DNA of 64,000 bases, taken from NCBI RefSeq assembly GCF_024228315.1, contig NZ_CP100454.1, positions 620,001 through 684,000 on the forward strand. Reading direction: 5' to 3'. The notes under the pieces are model-generated. The model saw nothing but the letters and a program-made list of their open reading frames with translations. It was not told the DNA's origin and did no database searches. The first letter of the stretch is position 1; each line of letters starts with the position of its first letter. This document shows positions 15,646 to 25,496 of this stretch, one piece after another. The position numbers and the translations under genes are program-made. Source of the stretch: Halomarina pelagica (GTDB lineage Archaea > Halobacteriota > Halobacteria > Halobacteriales > Haloarculaceae).

Positions 15646-15897
15646 ATGAGCATCATCAAGCATCCCAACGTCACGGAGAAGGCGATGAACGAGATGGACT
15701 TCGAGAACAAACTCGAGTTTATCGTCGACGCCGACGCCTCGAAGCCCGAGATCAAGGAGGCGCTCGAGGAGCAGTTCGACATCGCCATCGTGAGCGTCAA
15801 CACGCAGGTAACGCCCAGGGGAACGAAGAAGGCCACCGTGCGCCTGTCGGAGGACGACGACGCACAGGAGGTCGCCTCCCGAATCGGGGTGTTCTGA
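15646..15897 (+). CDS. rpl23: 50S ribosomal protein uL23
   Basis: 83 aa, normal archaeal length. It sits at the exit of the peptide tunnel and helps dock SRP and the translocon. Conserved parts are IKHPNVTEKAMNEMDFENKL, VDADASKPEIKEALEEQFD and the loop VNTQVTPRGTKKATV. A clear GGAGGTGA lies upstream of the ATG, one of the few strong Shine-Dalgarno sites in the operon. Confidence 0.99.
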   Translation: MSIIKHPNVTEKAMNEMDFENKLEFIVDADASKPEIKEALEEQFDIAIVSVNTQVTPRGTKKATVRLSEDDDAQEVASRIGVF

Positions 15898-15899
15898 CC

Positions 15900-16631
15900 G
15901 TGGGGCGACGAATCCAGGGTCAGCGACGCGGGCGCGGCACGCCGACGTTCCGCGCGCCGTCGCACCGCTACAAGGCGCAGCTCGATCACCGGAAGGTGGA
16001 GGACGGCGACGTCGTCCGCGGCACGGTCGTGGACATCGAACACGACCCGGCCCGCTCGGCCCCCGTCGCGGCCGTCGAGTTCGAGGACGGCGATCAGCGC
16101 CTCGTGCTCGCGCCCGAGGGGATCGCGGTCGGCGAGGAGATCCAGGTCGGCGTCAGCGCCGAGATCGCCCCCGGCAACACCCTCCCGCTGCGGGAGATCC
16201 CGGAGGGGGTCCCGGTGTGCAACGTCGAGCGCCAGCCCGGCGACGGCGGCAAGTTCGCCCGCGCGTCGGGCGTGAGCGCGACGCTGCTCACCCACGACCG
16301 GAAGGCGGCCGTCGTACAGCTCCCGAGCGGCGAGATCCGCCGGCTGTCGCCGGACTGCCGCGCCACCATCGGCGTGGTCGCCGGCGGCGGCCGGACGGAG
16401 AAGCCGTTCGTGAAGGCCGGAAAGAAGTACCACAAGATGCGCGCCCGCGGCACGAAGTGGCCGCGCGTGCGCGGCGTGGCGATGAACGCCGTCGACCACC
16501 CGTTCGGGGGCGGCGGCCGCCAGCACCCCGGCCGACCGAAGAGCGTCTCCCGCCACGCGCCCCCGGGGCGCAAGGTGGGCGACATCGCCAGCCGGAAGAC
16601 CGGCCGCGGCGGTAACCGAGGGAACAAATGA
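15900..16631 (+). CDS. rpl2: 50S ribosomal protein uL2
   Basis: 243 aa. uL2 is needed for subunit joining and peptidyl transfer. I chose the GTG at 15900 because it gives the canonical archaeal start [20 protein letters not shown]. Other blocks are [14 protein letters not shown] and the C-terminal [20 protein letters not shown], which includes the functionally important His in the conserved GVAMN-x-HP loop. It starts 3 bp after uL23 and overlaps uS19 by 4 bp. Confidence 0.98.
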   Translation: MGRRIQGQRRGRGTPTFRAPSHRYKAQLDHRKVEDGDVVRGTVVDIEHDPARSAPVAAVEFEDGDQRLVLAPEGIAVGEEIQVGVSAEIAPGNTLPLREIPEGVPVCNVERQPGDGGKFARASGVSATLLTHDRKAAVVQLPSGEIRRLSPDCRATIGVVAGGGRTEKPFVKAGKKYHKMRARGTKWPRVRGVAMNAVDHPFGGGGRQHPGRPKSVSRHAPPGRKVGDIASRKTGRGGNRGNK

Positions 16632-17056
16632 GTTCGGACTACCAGATCGGCCGCGACAAGGACGAGGAGTTCACGTACCGCGGCCACACGCTCGACGAAC
16701 TCCGCGAGATGGACCTCGAGGAGTTCGCTGAACTGCTACCCGCCCGCAAGCGGCGAAGCATCGAACGCGGCCTGACCGCCGAGCAGGAGAAGCTGCTCGC
16801 GAAGGCCGACAAGCGCGACGCCGAGGAGTCGGCGAACAACCCGCTACGGACGCACCTGCGCGACATGCCGATCGTGCCCGCGTTCGTCGGCAAGACGTTC
16901 GCCGTCTACAGCGGCCAGGAGTTCGAACGCGTCGAGGTCGAGCCCGAGATGCTCGGGCACTATCTCGGCGAGTTCGTCCTCACGCGCACCTCCGTCGAAC
17001 ACGGCCAGGCCGGTATCGGGGCGACGCGCTCGTCGAAGTTCGTCCCCCTGAAGTGA
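16628..17056 (+). CDS. rps19: 30S ribosomal protein uS19
   Basis: 142 aa, the archaeal long form. The N-terminal extension ([20 protein letters not shown]) precedes the core, with [20 protein letters not shown] and the C-terminal [20 protein letters not shown] tail that reaches the decoding region. It overlaps uL2 by 4 bp and is followed by uL22 after 7 bp. Confidence 0.99.
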   Translation: MSSDYQIGRDKDEEFTYRGHTLDELREMDLEEFAELLPARKRRSIERGLTAEQEKLLAKADKRDAEESANNPLRTHLRDMPIVPAFVGKTFAVYSGQEFERVEVEPEMLGHYLGEFVLTRTSVEHGQAGIGATRSSKFVPLK

Positions 17057-17063
17057 TCGAACT

Positions 17064-17525
17064 ATGGGAATCAGCTACAGTGTCGACGCGGACCCGGAGA
17101 CCACCGCGAAAGCGATGCTCCGGGAGCGTCACATGAGCCACAAGCACAGCAAGGAGATCGCCCGCGCGATCAAGGGCATGACCGCCGGCGACGCGCAGGC
17201 GTACCTGCAGGACGTGCTCGACGGCGAGCGGTCCGTCCCGTTCAAGTCCCACAACACCGGCGTCGGCCACCGAAAGGACGTCTCCGGCTGGGACGCGGGT
17301 CGGTACCCCGAGAAGGCCACGAAGGCGTTCCTCGACCTCCTCGAGAACGCCGTCGGCAACGCCGACCACCAGGGCTTCGACGGCGAGCGCATGGAGATCG
17401 TGCACGTCGCGGCCCACAAGGTCGGCGAGTCGCCCGGGCGCAAGCCGCGGGCGTTCGGTCGCGCGACCGCGTGGAACACGCCGCAGGTCGACGTCGAACT
17501 CGTACTCGAGGAGGTGGAGGAGTAA
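17064..17525 (+). CDS. rpl22: 50S ribosomal protein uL22
   Basis: 153 aa, normal for archaea. uL22 lines the exit tunnel. Diagnostic stretches are MSHKHSKEIARAIKGM, the tunnel loop DGERSVPFKSHNTGVGHRKD and the C-terminal GRATAWNTPQVDVELVLEE. Its stop overlaps the uS3 start by one base (TAATG). Confidence 0.99.
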   Translation: MGISYSVDADPETTAKAMLRERHMSHKHSKEIARAIKGMTAGDAQAYLQDVLDGERSVPFKSHNTGVGHRKDVSGWDAGRYPEKATKAFLDLLENAVGNADHQGFDGERMEIVHVAAHKVGESPGRKPRAFGRATAWNTPQVDVELVLEEVEE

Positions 17526-18598
17526 TGGCGGACGAACACGAGTTCATCGAGAACGGCCTTCAGCGCACGCAGATCGACGAGTTCTTCGGTTCCGAACTCG
17601 CCCGCGCCGGCTACGGCGGCATGGAGGTCGCGAAGACGCCGATGGGCACGCAGATCATCCTGCGCGCCGAGAAGCCCGGGATGGTCATCGGCAAGGGCGG
17701 GAAGAACATCCGGAAGATCACCGCGGAACTCGAGCGTCGCTTCGACCTCGACGACCCGCAGATCGACGTTCAGGAGGTGGACGAACCGGACCTGAACGCC
17801 CAGATCGTCGCCGATCGCCTCGCCAACGCGCTCGAACGCGGGTGGTACTTCCGCAAGGCGGGCCACACCACGATCGACCGCATCATGGACGCGGGCGCGC
17901 TCGGCGCGGAGATCGTCCTCTCGGGGAAGGTCACCGGCGCGCGCTCGCGCGTCGAGAAGTTCAACCGGGGCTACATCAAGCACAACGGCGAGCCCGCCGA
18001 GTCCATCGTGGACCGCGGCGACGGCGTCTCCGTGATGAAGCTCGGCACCATCGGCGTGACGGTGAAGATCATCCCGCCGAACGCCGAGCTCCCCGACGAC
18101 TTCCAGATCCGCGAGGACGTGGACGTCTCCGAGTACGTCGTCGAACCCGAGGAGGTCGAGGGCGACGTCGAGGAACTGCTCGACGCCGACCCCGCCGAGA
18201 CCAACGAACCCGAGTTCGAGGAGGTCAGCGAGTCCGAGGTCGACCGCGAGGCTCCGCCGACCGCCGAGGAGGAGGTCGTCGAGGAGGAGGTCCTCGACGA
18301 GGACCAGGAGGTCGCGCCGCCCGAGGAGGACGCTGTCGAGGACGAACTCGACGAACTCGACGAGGAGGTCGAGGCCGAGGCCGAGGACCTCCTGGGCGAG
18401 ATGGAAGAGCAGGAGACCGCCGAGGCCGACGTCGAGGAGACCGTCGAGGGTGCGGACGAGTCAGCGGGAGGTGCGGACGAGTCCGCCGACGCTCCGACGA
18501 CCGAGGACGACGTCGAACTCGACGAGGACGACGAGGACGGCGAGGACGACGAGGCGCAGGACGGCGACGAGTCGCGAGACGAGGAGGTGGAGGAGTAG
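17525..18598 (+). CDS. rps3: 30S ribosomal protein uS3 with long acidic C-terminal tail
   Basis: 357 aa. The N-terminal KH domain is clear (KPGMVIGKGGKNIRKITAEL, residues about 45-65), and the C-terminal core ends near residue 195 (VKIIPPNAELPDDFQIRED). uS3 shapes the mRNA entry site. The last 150 or so residues are almost only Glu, Asp, Ala and Val, a low-complexity haloarchaeal extension that roughly doubles the charge of the protein. The ATG at 17525 overlaps the uL22 stop; uL29 starts at the next base after its stop. Confidence 0.98.
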   Translation: MADEHEFIENGLQRTQIDEFFGSELARAGYGGMEVAKTPMGTQIILRAEKPGMVIGKGGKNIRKITAELERRFDLDDPQIDVQEVDEPDLNAQIVADRLANALERGWYFRKAGHTTIDRIMDAGALGAEIVLSGKVTGARSRVEKFNRGYIKHNGEPAESIVDRGDGVSVMKLGTIGVTVKIIPPNAELPDDFQIREDVDVSEYVVEPEEVEGDVEELLDADPAETNEPEFEEVSESEVDREAPPTAEEEVVEEEVLDEDQEVAPPEEDAVEDELDELDEEVEAEAEDLLGEMEEQETAEADVEETVEGADESAGGADESADAPTTEDDVELDEDDEDGEDDEAQDGDESRDEEVEE

Positions 18599-18817
18599 AT
18601 GGCGATCCTCTACGCCGACGAGATCCGCGACATGACGCCGGCCGAGCGCCGGGTCGAACTCGAGGACCTCGAGACGGAACTGCTCAACGCCCGCGCCGTC
18701 GAGGCGGCGGGCGGCGCGCCGGAGGATCCGGGGCGCATCAAGGAGCTTCGCCGCACCGTCGCGCGGATCAAGACGATCCAGCGCGAGGAAGGCGACCACG
18801 AGGAGAGCGATGCGTGA
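18599..18817 (+). CDS. rpl29: 50S ribosomal protein uL29
   Basis: 72 aa, two long helices: [20 protein letters not shown] and [19 protein letters not shown]. It lies near the tunnel exit with uL23. It begins directly after the uS3 stop codon. A 46-bp spacer separates it from the RNase P gene. Confidence 0.98.
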   Translation: MAILYADEIRDMTPAERRVELEDLETELLNARAVEAAGGAPEDPGRIKELRRTVARIKTIQREEGDHEESDA

Positions 18818-18863
18818 GACGCATCGGAACGATCGAGCGGGCAGCGCCCGCGAGGACGAATAG

Positions 18864-19196
18864 ATGTTGACCGCCGAGACCCTGCCGCGACACGAACTCA
18901 TCGGCCTGCGGGTGCGGGTCGTCGAGTCGACCGACCCCACGCTCGTGGGCGTCGAGGGCGAGGTCGTCATGGAGACGACCAACACGCTCACCGTGGCGGG
19001 GGCTCGGACCGTGCAGGTGCCGAAGGCGGTCGCGACGTTCGAGTTCGAACTCGACGGCGCGAAGCGACGCTCCGCGGATCACTCGAGCGGCGACGAGCCG
19101 CGAGACGACCCCGAGTACGTCGTCGTCGAGGGCGAGCGACTCGTCGCCCGGCCGGCCCGACGCACCGAACGCACACGAGGATCACAATGGCAATAG
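18864..19196 (+). CDS. rnp1: ribonuclease P protein component 1 (Rpp29/Pop4)
   Basis: 110 aa. This subunit of archaeal RNase P helps the catalytic RNA process tRNA 5' ends. The Sm-like barrel is recognisable ([20 protein letters not shown], then [15 protein letters not shown] and [14 protein letters not shown]). The C-terminal tail is charged. It overlaps the uS17 start by 10 bp, as often happens in haloarchaeal spc operons. Confidence 0.96.
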   Translation: MLTAETLPRHELIGLRVRVVESTDPTLVGVEGEVVMETTNTLTVAGARTVQVPKAVATFEFELDGAKRRSADHSSGDEPRDDPEYVVVEGERLVARPARRTERTRGSQWQ

Positions 19197-19564
19197 GACT
19201 GAACGTTCCGGAACCGGAGGAGACCTGCTCCGACGCGAACTGCCCGTTTCACGGCACCCTCTCGGTGCGCGGGCAGACCGTCGAGGGGGGCGTCGCCTCC
19301 ACGGACATGGACAAGACCGTCGTCGTCGAGCGGGAGTACGACGTGTTCGTACCGAAGTACGACCGCTACATGAAACGACGCTCGCGCATCCCGGCCCACG
19401 CGCCGGCGTGCCTCGAGTTGTCGGAGGGCGACACGGTCCGCATCGCAGAGACGCGGCCGCTCTCGAAGACGAAGTCACACGTCGTGGTGGAAGTCGTCGA
19501 GCGGCTCGAGACAGCCGAAGACACCATCAGCGCCCCGGCCACCGAGTCGGGGGAGGGTGAGTGA
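19187..19564 (+). CDS. rps17: 30S ribosomal protein uS17
   Basis: 125 aa, archaeal form with the N-terminal Cys-containing stretch [12 protein letters not shown]. The OB-fold core contains [37 protein letters not shown] and [18 protein letters not shown]. uS17 binds 16S rRNA early in assembly. The C-terminus carries a short acidic tail. It overlaps rnp1 by 10 bp and is followed by uL14 after 2 bp. Confidence 0.98.
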   Translation: MAIGLNVPEPEETCSDANCPFHGTLSVRGQTVEGGVASTDMDKTVVVEREYDVFVPKYDRYMKRRSRIPAHAPACLELSEGDTVRIAETRPLSKTKSHVVVEVVERLETAEDTISAPATESGEGE

Positions 19565-19566
19565 CA

Positions 19567-19965
19567 ATGCAGGCGCTGACCGCCGACGTGACCCCGGGCC
19601 TGGAGAAGGGCTCGCTCATCACGTGCGCCGACAACACCGGCGCGCGCGAGCTTCGAGTCATCTCCGTCTCGGGCTACCACGGCACGAAGAACCGCCACCC
19701 GAAGGCGGGCCTCGGTGACAAGGTCACCGTCTCGGTCACGAAGGGGACCCCGGAGATGCGCCGGCAGGTCCTCGAGGCCGTCGTCATCCGCCAGCGCAAG
19801 CCGATCCGCCGGCCGGACGGCACGCGGGTGAAGTTCGAGGACAACGCGGGCGTCATCGTCGACGAGAACGAGGACCCCCGCGGGACCGAGATCAAGGGCC
19901 CCATCGCGCAGGAAGTGGCCGAACGATTCGGCAGCATCGCCAGCACGGCGACGATGATCGTATGA
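19567..19965 (+). CDS. rpl14: 50S ribosomal protein uL14
   Basis: 132 aa. I chose the ATG at 19567 ([15 protein letters not shown]) over an in-frame GTG six bases upstream because it matches the haloarchaeal start. Conserved parts are [31 protein letters not shown] and [16 protein letters not shown]. uL14 contacts the small subunit. It overlaps uL24 by 4 bp. Confidence 0.99.
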   Translation: MQALTADVTPGLEKGSLITCADNTGARELRVISVSGYHGTKNRHPKAGLGDKVTVSVTKGTPEMRRQVLEAVVIRQRKPIRRPDGTRVKFEDNAGVIVDENEDPRGTEIKGPIAQEVAERFGSIASTATMIV

Positions 19966-20315
19966 CCCGACAACCACGCAAACAACGCAACCGACGCGCC
20001 AACGCACCGCTCCACGAGCGGCACAAGCAGGTTCGCGCGCCGCTCTCGCCGGAACTCCGCGAGGAGTACGGCAGGCGCAGCGTCCGCGTCAACGCCGGCG
20101 ACACCGTCGAGGTGCTCCGCGGCGACTTCGCGGGCGAGGAAGGCGAGGTCCAGACGGTCGACCTCCGCCGCGCCGTGATCCACGTCGAGGGCGTCACGCT
20201 CGAGAAGGCGGACGGCGAGGACGTCCCCCGACCGCTCGACGCGAGCAACGTCCGCGTGACCGACCTCGACCTCGACGACGAGGTGCGCGAGGGGCGTCTA
20301 ACGGAGGACGAATAA
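19962..20315 (+). CDS. rpl24: 50S ribosomal protein uL24
   Basis: 117 aa, archaeal type. The basic N-terminus ([20 protein letters not shown]) and the KOW motif [20 protein letters not shown] are clear. It initiates large-subunit assembly. The C-terminal half is acidic. It overlaps uL14 by 4 bp and precedes eS4 by one base. Confidence 0.98.
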   Translation: MTRQPRKQRNRRANAPLHERHKQVRAPLSPELREEYGRRSVRVNAGDTVEVLRGDFAGEEGEVQTVDLRRAVIHVEGVTLEKADGEDVPRPLDASNVRVTDLDLDDEVREGRLTEDE

Positions 20316-20316
20316 C

Positions 20317-21024
20317 ATGAGCAAGCATCAGAAACGGCTCTCGGTACCGAAGTCGTGGCCGGTCGCGCGCAAGACGGCGACGTTCACCGTGAAGGCGGGC
20401 GCGGGCCCGCACGGCGAGGCGGGGGTTCCCCTGCTCGTGCTGCTGCGCGACGTGCTCGGCTACGTCGATTCGAAGAAGGAAGCGCGCTACGCGCTCGAAC
20501 AGGGCAGCGTGCTCGTCAACGGCCAGCGGCCGTCCGACGAGCGCCGTCCCATCGGGATGTTCGACATCCTGTCGTTCCCCGATCGCGACGAGCACTACCG
20601 CGTCTTCCCCGGCGAGGGCGGTCGGCTCGCGCTGACGGCCATCGCGGCGGACGCGGCCGACTCGAAGCTCGGCAAGGTCGTGGGCAAGCGACACGTCTCG
20701 GGCGGCGACGTCCAGCTGTCGCTGCACGACGGCTCGACGCTCCTGACCGACGACGAGTCCGTCGCCTGCAAGGACTCGATCGTCGTCGACAACGAGTCGA
20801 CGGAGATCGTCGCGCACTTCCCCTACGAGGAGGGCGCGCTCGTCACCGCGGTCGACGGTCAGCACGCCGGCGAGATCGGCGAGATCGAGGAGATCACCGT
20901 CACCGCCGGCAGCGGCTCGAACTCCGTCACCGTCTCCCAGGAGGACGTCGAGGGCTTCGAGACCGTCGAGGAGTACGTCGTCGTCATCGACGAGAAGTTC
21001 ACCGGCGAGGTGAGTGAGGAATGA
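20317..21024 (+). CDS. rps4e: 30S ribosomal protein eS4
   Basis: 235 aa, specific to archaea and eukaryotes. The S4-like RNA-binding module is in residues about 40-75 ([15 protein letters not shown]), followed by the central domain ([18 protein letters not shown]) and a C-terminal KOW region ([18 protein letters not shown]). Length is typical. It overlaps uL5 by 4 bp. Confidence 0.98.
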   Translation: MSKHQKRLSVPKSWPVARKTATFTVKAGAGPHGEAGVPLLVLLRDVLGYVDSKKEARYALEQGSVLVNGQRPSDERRPIGMFDILSFPDRDEHYRVFPGEGGRLALTAIAADAADSKLGKVVGKRHVSGGDVQLSLHDGSTLLTDDESVACKDSIVVDNESTEIVAHFPYEEGALVTAVDGQHAGEIGEIEEITVTAGSGSNSVTVSQEDVEGFETVEEYVVVIDEKFTGEVSEE

Positions 21025-21542
21025 GCGAGGCGGAAGCCGAGTTCCACGAGATGCGTCGGCCGACCGTCGAGAAGGTCGTCGTCCACATGGGCGTCGGCGA
21101 GGGCGGTCAGACGCTCGCCAACGCACAGGACATCCTCGAGGAGATCACCGGGCAGGAGTCCGTTCGGACGGTCGCGAAGCGCACCGTCCAGGAGTTCAAC
21201 GTCCGCGAGGGCGACCCGATCGGCGCGAAGGTCACCCTCCGCGGCGAGCCCGCGCGGGAGTTCCTCGAGACGGCGCTCCCGCTCGTCGAGATCCGACGCC
21301 GGCAGTTCGACGAGACGGGGAACTTCAGCTTCGGCGTGGACGACCACACCGACTTCCCCGGCCAGGAGTACAACCCCAACATCGGAATCTACGGGCTGGA
21401 CGTGACGGTCAACCTCGTCCGCCCGGGCTACCGCGTTCGCAAGCGCGACGCGGCAACCCGGCAGATCCCGTCGAAGCACCGACTGACCGTCGGGGACGCG
21501 ATCGAGTTCCTCGAAGCCGAGTTCGACGTGGAGGTCAACTGA
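21021..21542 (+). CDS. rpl5: 50S ribosomal protein uL5
   Basis: 173 aa. uL5 binds 5S rRNA and forms an inter-subunit bridge. Conserved parts are [19 protein letters not shown], the region [20 protein letters not shown] and [14 protein letters not shown]. It overlaps eS4 by 4 bp, and uS14 starts two bases after its stop codon begins to end (21544). Confidence 0.98.
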   Translation: MSEAEAEFHEMRRPTVEKVVVHMGVGEGGQTLANAQDILEEITGQESVRTVAKRTVQEFNVREGDPIGAKVTLRGEPAREFLETALPLVEIRRRQFDETGNFSFGVDDHTDFPGQEYNPNIGIYGLDVTVNLVRPGYRVRKRDAATRQIPSKHRLTVGDAIEFLEAEFDVEVN

Positions 21543-21543
21543 G

Positions 21544-21723
21544 ATGAGCGAGAGCGAAACCGAACAGGAGACGGGCGAGCACGCCGCGAAGCGGACCGGC
21601 CAGCTCGAGGCCTGCCAGCGCTGCGGGCGCAAGCAGGGCCTCGTCGGCAAGTACGACATCTGGCTGTGCCGGCAGTGCTTCCGCGAGATCGCCCGCGGAA
21701 TGGGATTCAAGAAGTACAGCTAA
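21544..21723 (+). CDS. rps14: 30S ribosomal protein uS14 (zinc-binding)
   Basis: 59 aa, a short gene between uL5 and uS8. The protein carries the four-cysteine zinc motif of type-Z uS14: CQRCG followed by CRQC ([13 protein letters not shown] and [19 protein letters not shown]). It belongs to the head of the 30S subunit. The N-terminal 18 residues ([18 protein letters not shown]) are an acidic haloarchaeal extension. It ends 2 bp before uS8. Confidence 0.98.
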   Translation: MSESETEQETGEHAAKRTGQLEACQRCGRKQGLVGKYDIWLCRQCFREIARGMGFKKYS

Positions 21724-21725
21724 CC

Positions 21726-22118
21726 ATGGTGGATAACGACCCCCTGTCCAGCGCGCTCTCGGGCCTCAACAACGCCGAGAGCGTCGGACATCTGACCCAG
21801 ACGATACAGCCCGCCTCGAACGTCATCGGCTCCGTCCTCGAGGTCTTCTACGACCGCGGGTACATCGACGGCTTCCAGTTCGTCGACGACGGCAAGGCCG
21901 GTCGGTTCGAGGTCGAACTGAAGGGTGCCATCAACGAGTGTGGACCCGTCAAGCCGCGCTACTCCGCGAAGGCGGACGAGTTCGAGCGGTGGGAGAAGCG
22001 ATACCTCCCCGCGCGCGACTACGGGTCCCTCATCGTGACAACGAGTCAGGGCATCATGAGCCACTACGAGGCCCGCGAGGCGGGCGTCGGTGGCCAGGTC
22101 ATCGCGTACGTGTACTAA
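21726..22118 (+). CDS. rps8: 30S ribosomal protein uS8
   Basis: 130 aa. uS8 binds the central domain of 16S rRNA. The start MVDNDPLSSALSGLNNAES fits the archaeal family; the C-terminal SLIVTTSQGIMSHYEAREA with GGQVIAYVY is diagnostic. The ATG at 21726 follows uS14 by 2 bp; its stop overlaps uL6 by one base. Confidence 0.98.
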   Translation: MVDNDPLSSALSGLNNAESVGHLTQTIQPASNVIGSVLEVFYDRGYIDGFQFVDDGKAGRFEVELKGAINECGPVKPRYSAKADEFERWEKRYLPARDYGSLIVTTSQGIMSHYEAREAGVGGQVIAYVY

Positions 22119-22654
22119 TGAGCCGAACAGAGATCGAACTACCGGACGAAGTCAGCGCGTCGATGGACCACCTCGACCTCACCGTCGAGGGGCCGAACGG
22201 TTCCGTGACGCGGAATCTGTGGTATCCCGACGTGACGGTCACCGTCGAGGACGGTTCCGTCGTCATCGAGACGGAGACGGAGAACCGAAAGACGAACGCG
22301 ACCGTCGGCACCTTCGAGAGCCACGTCCGCAACATGGTCCACGGCGTGACCGAGGGCTGGGAGTACGAGATGACGGTTCTCTACTCTCACTTCCCGATGC
22401 AGGTCACCGTCGAGGGCGGCGACGTCGTCATCAACAACTTCCTCGGGGAGAAGGCCCCGCGGCGGACGACGATCCACGGCGACACGGAGGTCCAGGTCGA
22501 CGGCGAGGAGATCACCCTCACCGGCTCGGACAAGGAGTCCGTCGGCCAGACCGCGGCCGACATCGAGCAGCTGACGCGCATCAACGACAAGGACACCCGC
22601 GTCTTCCAGGACGGGGTGTACATCACGTCGAAACCCACCCGAGGTGACGCCTGA
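22118..22654 (+). CDS. rpl6: 50S ribosomal protein uL6
   Basis: 178 aa with the two repeated alpha/beta domains of uL6, near the factor-binding site. Clear segments are [36 protein letters not shown] and [17 protein letters not shown]. The ATG at 22118 overlaps the uS8 stop by one base, and the TGATG junction couples it to eL32. Confidence 0.98.
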   Translation: MSRTEIELPDEVSASMDHLDLTVEGPNGSVTRNLWYPDVTVTVEDGSVVIETETENRKTNATVGTFESHVRNMVHGVTEGWEYEMTVLYSHFPMQVTVEGGDVVINNFLGEKAPRRTTIHGDTEVQVDGEEITLTGSDKESVGQTAADIEQLTRINDKDTRVFQDGVYITSKPTRGDA

Positions 22655-23400
22655 TGGCCGACGACGAGAACGAAAACGGAAACGGCGAGGACGAGATCGC
22701 GGAACTCACCGACATCTCCGGCGTCGGCGAGGCGAAGGCGGAGGCGCTCCGCGAGGCCGGCTTCGAGACCGTCGACGACGTTCGACGGGCGAGCCAGGAG
22801 GACCTCGCGGAGGCCGACGGCATCGGTAACGCGCTCGCCGCGCGCATCAAGGCCGACGTCGGCGGGCTCGAGATCCGCGAGGAGGAGGAGACCGAGGCGG
22901 CGGTCGAAGACGAGACGCCCGAGGCGGAGGCGGAAGCCGAAGCCGAGGAAGTCGAGACGGAACTCCGTCCGCGCGGGCTGGCGGACAAGACGCCCGAGCT
23001 GGACGACGAGACCGACCGCCTCCTGACCCGGCGCAAGCGCGAGGGCAAGCCCGCGTTCCGCCGGCAGGACTACCACAAGAAGAAGCGCACGCCGGAGTCG
23101 TGGCGTCGACCGCGCGGCGGGCTGTCGAAGCAGCGCCGCGGGTTCAAGGGCAAGGGCCCGAAGGTCCACTCCGGCTACCGCACGCCGACGGACGTTCGGG
23201 GCCTGCACCCGAGCGGGTTCGAGGAGGTCCGCGTCCACAACGTCGCGGACCTCGAGGGCGTCGACGGCGACACCCAGGCGGTTCGAATCGCCTCCTCGGT
23301 CGGCGCGCGCAAGCGCGAGCGCATCGAGGAGGAGGCCGAGGACGCGGGCGTTCGCGTCCTCAACCCGACCTACGTCGAAGTCGAGGTGAACGAGCGATGA
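22654..23400 (+). CDS. rpl32e: 50S ribosomal protein eL32 with N-terminal helix-hairpin-helix extension
   Basis: 248 aa, about twice the core length. Residues 1-75 form a helix-hairpin-helix pair ([20 protein letters not shown] and [18 protein letters not shown]), and residues 75-110 are an acidic linker. The eL32 core starts near residue 120 with [19 protein letters not shown], then [20 protein letters not shown] and [16 protein letters not shown]. The extension is known in haloarchaeal eL32; its job is not clear. It overlaps eL19 by 4 bp. Confidence 0.97.
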   Translation: MADDENENGNGEDEIAELTDISGVGEAKAEALREAGFETVDDVRRASQEDLAEADGIGNALAARIKADVGGLEIREEEETEAAVEDETPEAEAEAEAEEVETELRPRGLADKTPELDDETDRLLTRRKREGKPAFRRQDYHKKKRTPESWRRPRGGLSKQRRGFKGKGPKVHSGYRTPTDVRGLHPSGFEEVRVHNVADLEGVDGDTQAVRIASSVGARKRERIEEEAEDAGVRVLNPTYVEVEVNER

Positions 23401-23840
23401 GCGATCTCAGCGCACAGAAGCGACTGGCCGCGGACGTGCTCGGCGTCGGGAAGAACCGCGTCTGGTTCGACCCCGAAGCGCAGAGCGAGATCGTCGACGC
23501 GATCACCCGCGAGGACATCCGGGGGCTCGTCGACGAGGGCACGATCGCCGTGAAGGGCGAGCGACGCTCGAACTCGCGCGGTCGCGCCCGCGAGCGCAAC
23601 CGCAAGCGCGCCTACGGCCACCGCAAGGGTCCCGGCTCCCGGAAGGGGAAGGCCGGTGCCCGGCAGAACGAGAAGGACAGTTGGATGAGTCGCATCCGCG
23701 CCCAGCGCGCGACGCTGCGCGACCTCCGCGACTCGGGCGAGCTGACTCGCACCGAGTACCGCGACCTGTACGGCAAGGCGAGCGGCGGGGAGTTCGACAG
23801 CGTGAGCGACCTCGAACGATACATCGAGAACAACTACTAA
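23397..23840 (+). CDS. rpl19e: 50S ribosomal protein eL19
   Basis: 147 aa, helical and strongly basic in the middle. Diagnostic parts: [35 protein letters not shown] and [20 protein letters not shown]. The ATG at 23397 overlaps the eL32 stop by 4 bp. eL19 forms an inter-subunit bridge. Confidence 0.98.
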   Translation: MSDLSAQKRLAADVLGVGKNRVWFDPEAQSEIVDAITREDIRGLVDEGTIAVKGERRSNSRGRARERNRKRAYGHRKGPGSRKGKAGARQNEKDSWMSRIRAQRATLRDLRDSGELTRTEYRDLYGKASGGEFDSVSDLERYIENNY

Positions 23841-23842
23841 CA

Positions 23843-24397
23843 ATGGCAACCGGACCACGATACAAAGTACCGATGCGGCGTCGCCGCGAGGTACGGACGG
23901 ATTACCATCAGCGGTTGCGCCTGTTGAAATCCGGCAAGTCACGCCTCGTTGCTCGCACGAGCAACAACCACGCCAGGGCGCAGCTGGTGACGACTGGTGA
24001 TCAGGGGGACCGCACGCTAGCTAGCGCTCACTCGAGCGACCTCGCCGACTTCGGCTGGGAGGCTCCGACGGGGAACCTCCCGGCGGCGTACCTGACCGGC
24101 TACCTCGCCGGCCTGCGCGCCGTCGACGCGGGGATCGAGGAGGCGGTGCTCGACATCGGCCTCAACACCGCGACGCCCGGCGGCAAGGTGTTCGCGGTGC
24201 AGGAGGGGGCCATCGACGCCGGCCTCGACGTCCCGCACAACGACGCGGTGTTCGCGGAGTGGGAGCGCACCCGCGGCGAGCACATCGCCGACTACGCGGA
24301 ACAGCGCGACGAGCCGCTCTACAGCGGCGACTTCGACGCGACCGCACTACCGGAGCACTTCGATGACGTACGCGAACGACTTGAGGAGGAACGATGA
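23843..24397 (+). CDS. rpl18: 50S ribosomal protein uL18
   Basis: 184 aa, the archaeal form that binds 5S rRNA with uL5. Start: [20 protein letters not shown]. Other parts: [39 protein letters not shown] and [18 protein letters not shown]. Starts 2 bp after eL19 and overlaps uS5 by 4 bp. Confidence 0.98.
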   Translation: MATGPRYKVPMRRRREVRTDYHQRLRLLKSGKSRLVARTSNNHARAQLVTTGDQGDRTLASAHSSDLADFGWEAPTGNLPAAYLTGYLAGLRAVDAGIEEAVLDIGLNTATPGGKVFAVQEGAIDAGLDVPHNDAVFAEWERTRGEHIADYAEQRDEPLYSGDFDATALPEHFDDVRERLEEER

Positions 24398-25032
24398 GTA
24401 ACGGAAACGGCTGGGAACCGCGGACCCGACTGGGTCGGAAGGTTCTCGACGGCGACATCACGGACATGGGCCAGGCGCTCGAATCCGGCCTCCCGCTCAA
24501 GGAGCCGGAGGTCGTCGACCGCCTCCTGCCGGACCTGGAGGACAACGTGCTGGACATCAACATGGTCCAGCGCATGACCGACTCCGGCCGCCGCGTGAAG
24601 TTCCGCTGCGCGGTCGTCGTCGGCAACCGGAACGGCTTCGTCGGCTACGCCGAGGGCCGCGACGACCAGGTCGGCGGTGCCATCCAGAAGGCGATCGGCG
24701 TCGCGAAGCTGAACGTGATCAAGGTGTCCCGCGGCTGCGGTTCGTGGGAGTGCGGCTGCGGTCGCCCCCACACGGTCGCGCTGCGCACGACGGGCAAGGC
24801 CGGCAGCGTCGAGGTCGAACTCCAGCCTGCGCCCCGCGGTCTGGGGCTCGCGGGCGGTGAGACCGTCCGCTCGGTGCTCGAACTCGCGGGCATCGAGGAC
24901 ATCTGGACGCGCTCGTCGGGCAACACCCGCACGACGGTCAACTTCGCGAAGGCGACGTTCAACGCGCTCCGGAACACGACCGAGGCGCGCGTGCCCCAGC
25001 ACGCGGCCGAGGCGCGCGAGGTGATCGAGTGA
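24394..25032 (+). CDS. rps5: 30S ribosomal protein uS5
   Basis: 212 aa. uS5 helps decoding accuracy. The N-terminal archaeal part ([20 protein letters not shown]) precedes the double-stranded RNA-binding domain ([20 protein letters not shown]) and the S5 C-terminal domain ([20 protein letters not shown]). It overlaps uL18 by 4 bp and uL30 by one base. Confidence 0.98.
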   Translation: MSNGNGWEPRTRLGRKVLDGDITDMGQALESGLPLKEPEVVDRLLPDLEDNVLDINMVQRMTDSGRRVKFRCAVVVGNRNGFVGYAEGRDDQVGGAIQKAIGVAKLNVIKVSRGCGSWECGCGRPHTVALRTTGKAGSVEVELQPAPRGLGLAGGETVRSVLELAGIEDIWTRSSGNTRTTVNFAKATFNALRNTTEARVPQHAAEAREVIE

Positions 25033-25496
25033 TGCGGGCGCTCGTCCAGCTCCGCGGCGCGGTCGATACGAGCGCGGGCGTCCGCGACACCATGTCGATG
25101 CTCAACCTCGGGCGCGTCAACCACTGCACGTTCGTGCCCGACACCGACACCTACCGCGGCATGGTCACGAAGGTGAACGACTGGGTCGCCCACGGCGAAC
25201 CCTCCGAGGAGACCGTCGCGGCGCTCATTCACCGTCGCGGCGAGCCCGCAGAGGGGAGGGGTCCCGTCGACGACGAGTGGGTCGCCGAGCACACCGACTA
25301 CGACGGTATCGACGCGCTGGCCGCCGCCATCGTGAACGAGGAGACCACCCTGCGCGAGCAGGGGCTCTCGCCGACGCTGCGGCTCCACCCGCCGCGCGGC
25401 GGTCACGACGGCATCAAGCACCCCACGAAGGAGGGCGGCCAGCTGGGCAAGCACACGACCGAGGGGATCGACGAACTCCTCACCTCGATGCGATAA
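25032..25496 (+). CDS. rpl30: 50S ribosomal protein uL30
   Basis: 154 aa, the long archaeal form. The core [20 protein letters not shown] with MLNLGRVNHCTFVPDT is diagnostic, and the C-terminus holds LRLHPPRGGHDGIKHPTKEG. I use ATG 25032, which overlaps the uS5 TGA, instead of a GTG three bases earlier. The stop overlaps uL15 (TAATG). Confidence 0.98.
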   Translation: MRALVQLRGAVDTSAGVRDTMSMLNLGRVNHCTFVPDTDTYRGMVTKVNDWVAHGEPSEETVAALIHRRGEPAEGRGPVDDEWVAEHTDYDGIDALAAAIVNEETTLREQGLSPTLRLHPPRGGHDGIKHPTKEGGQLGKHTTEGIDELLTSMR

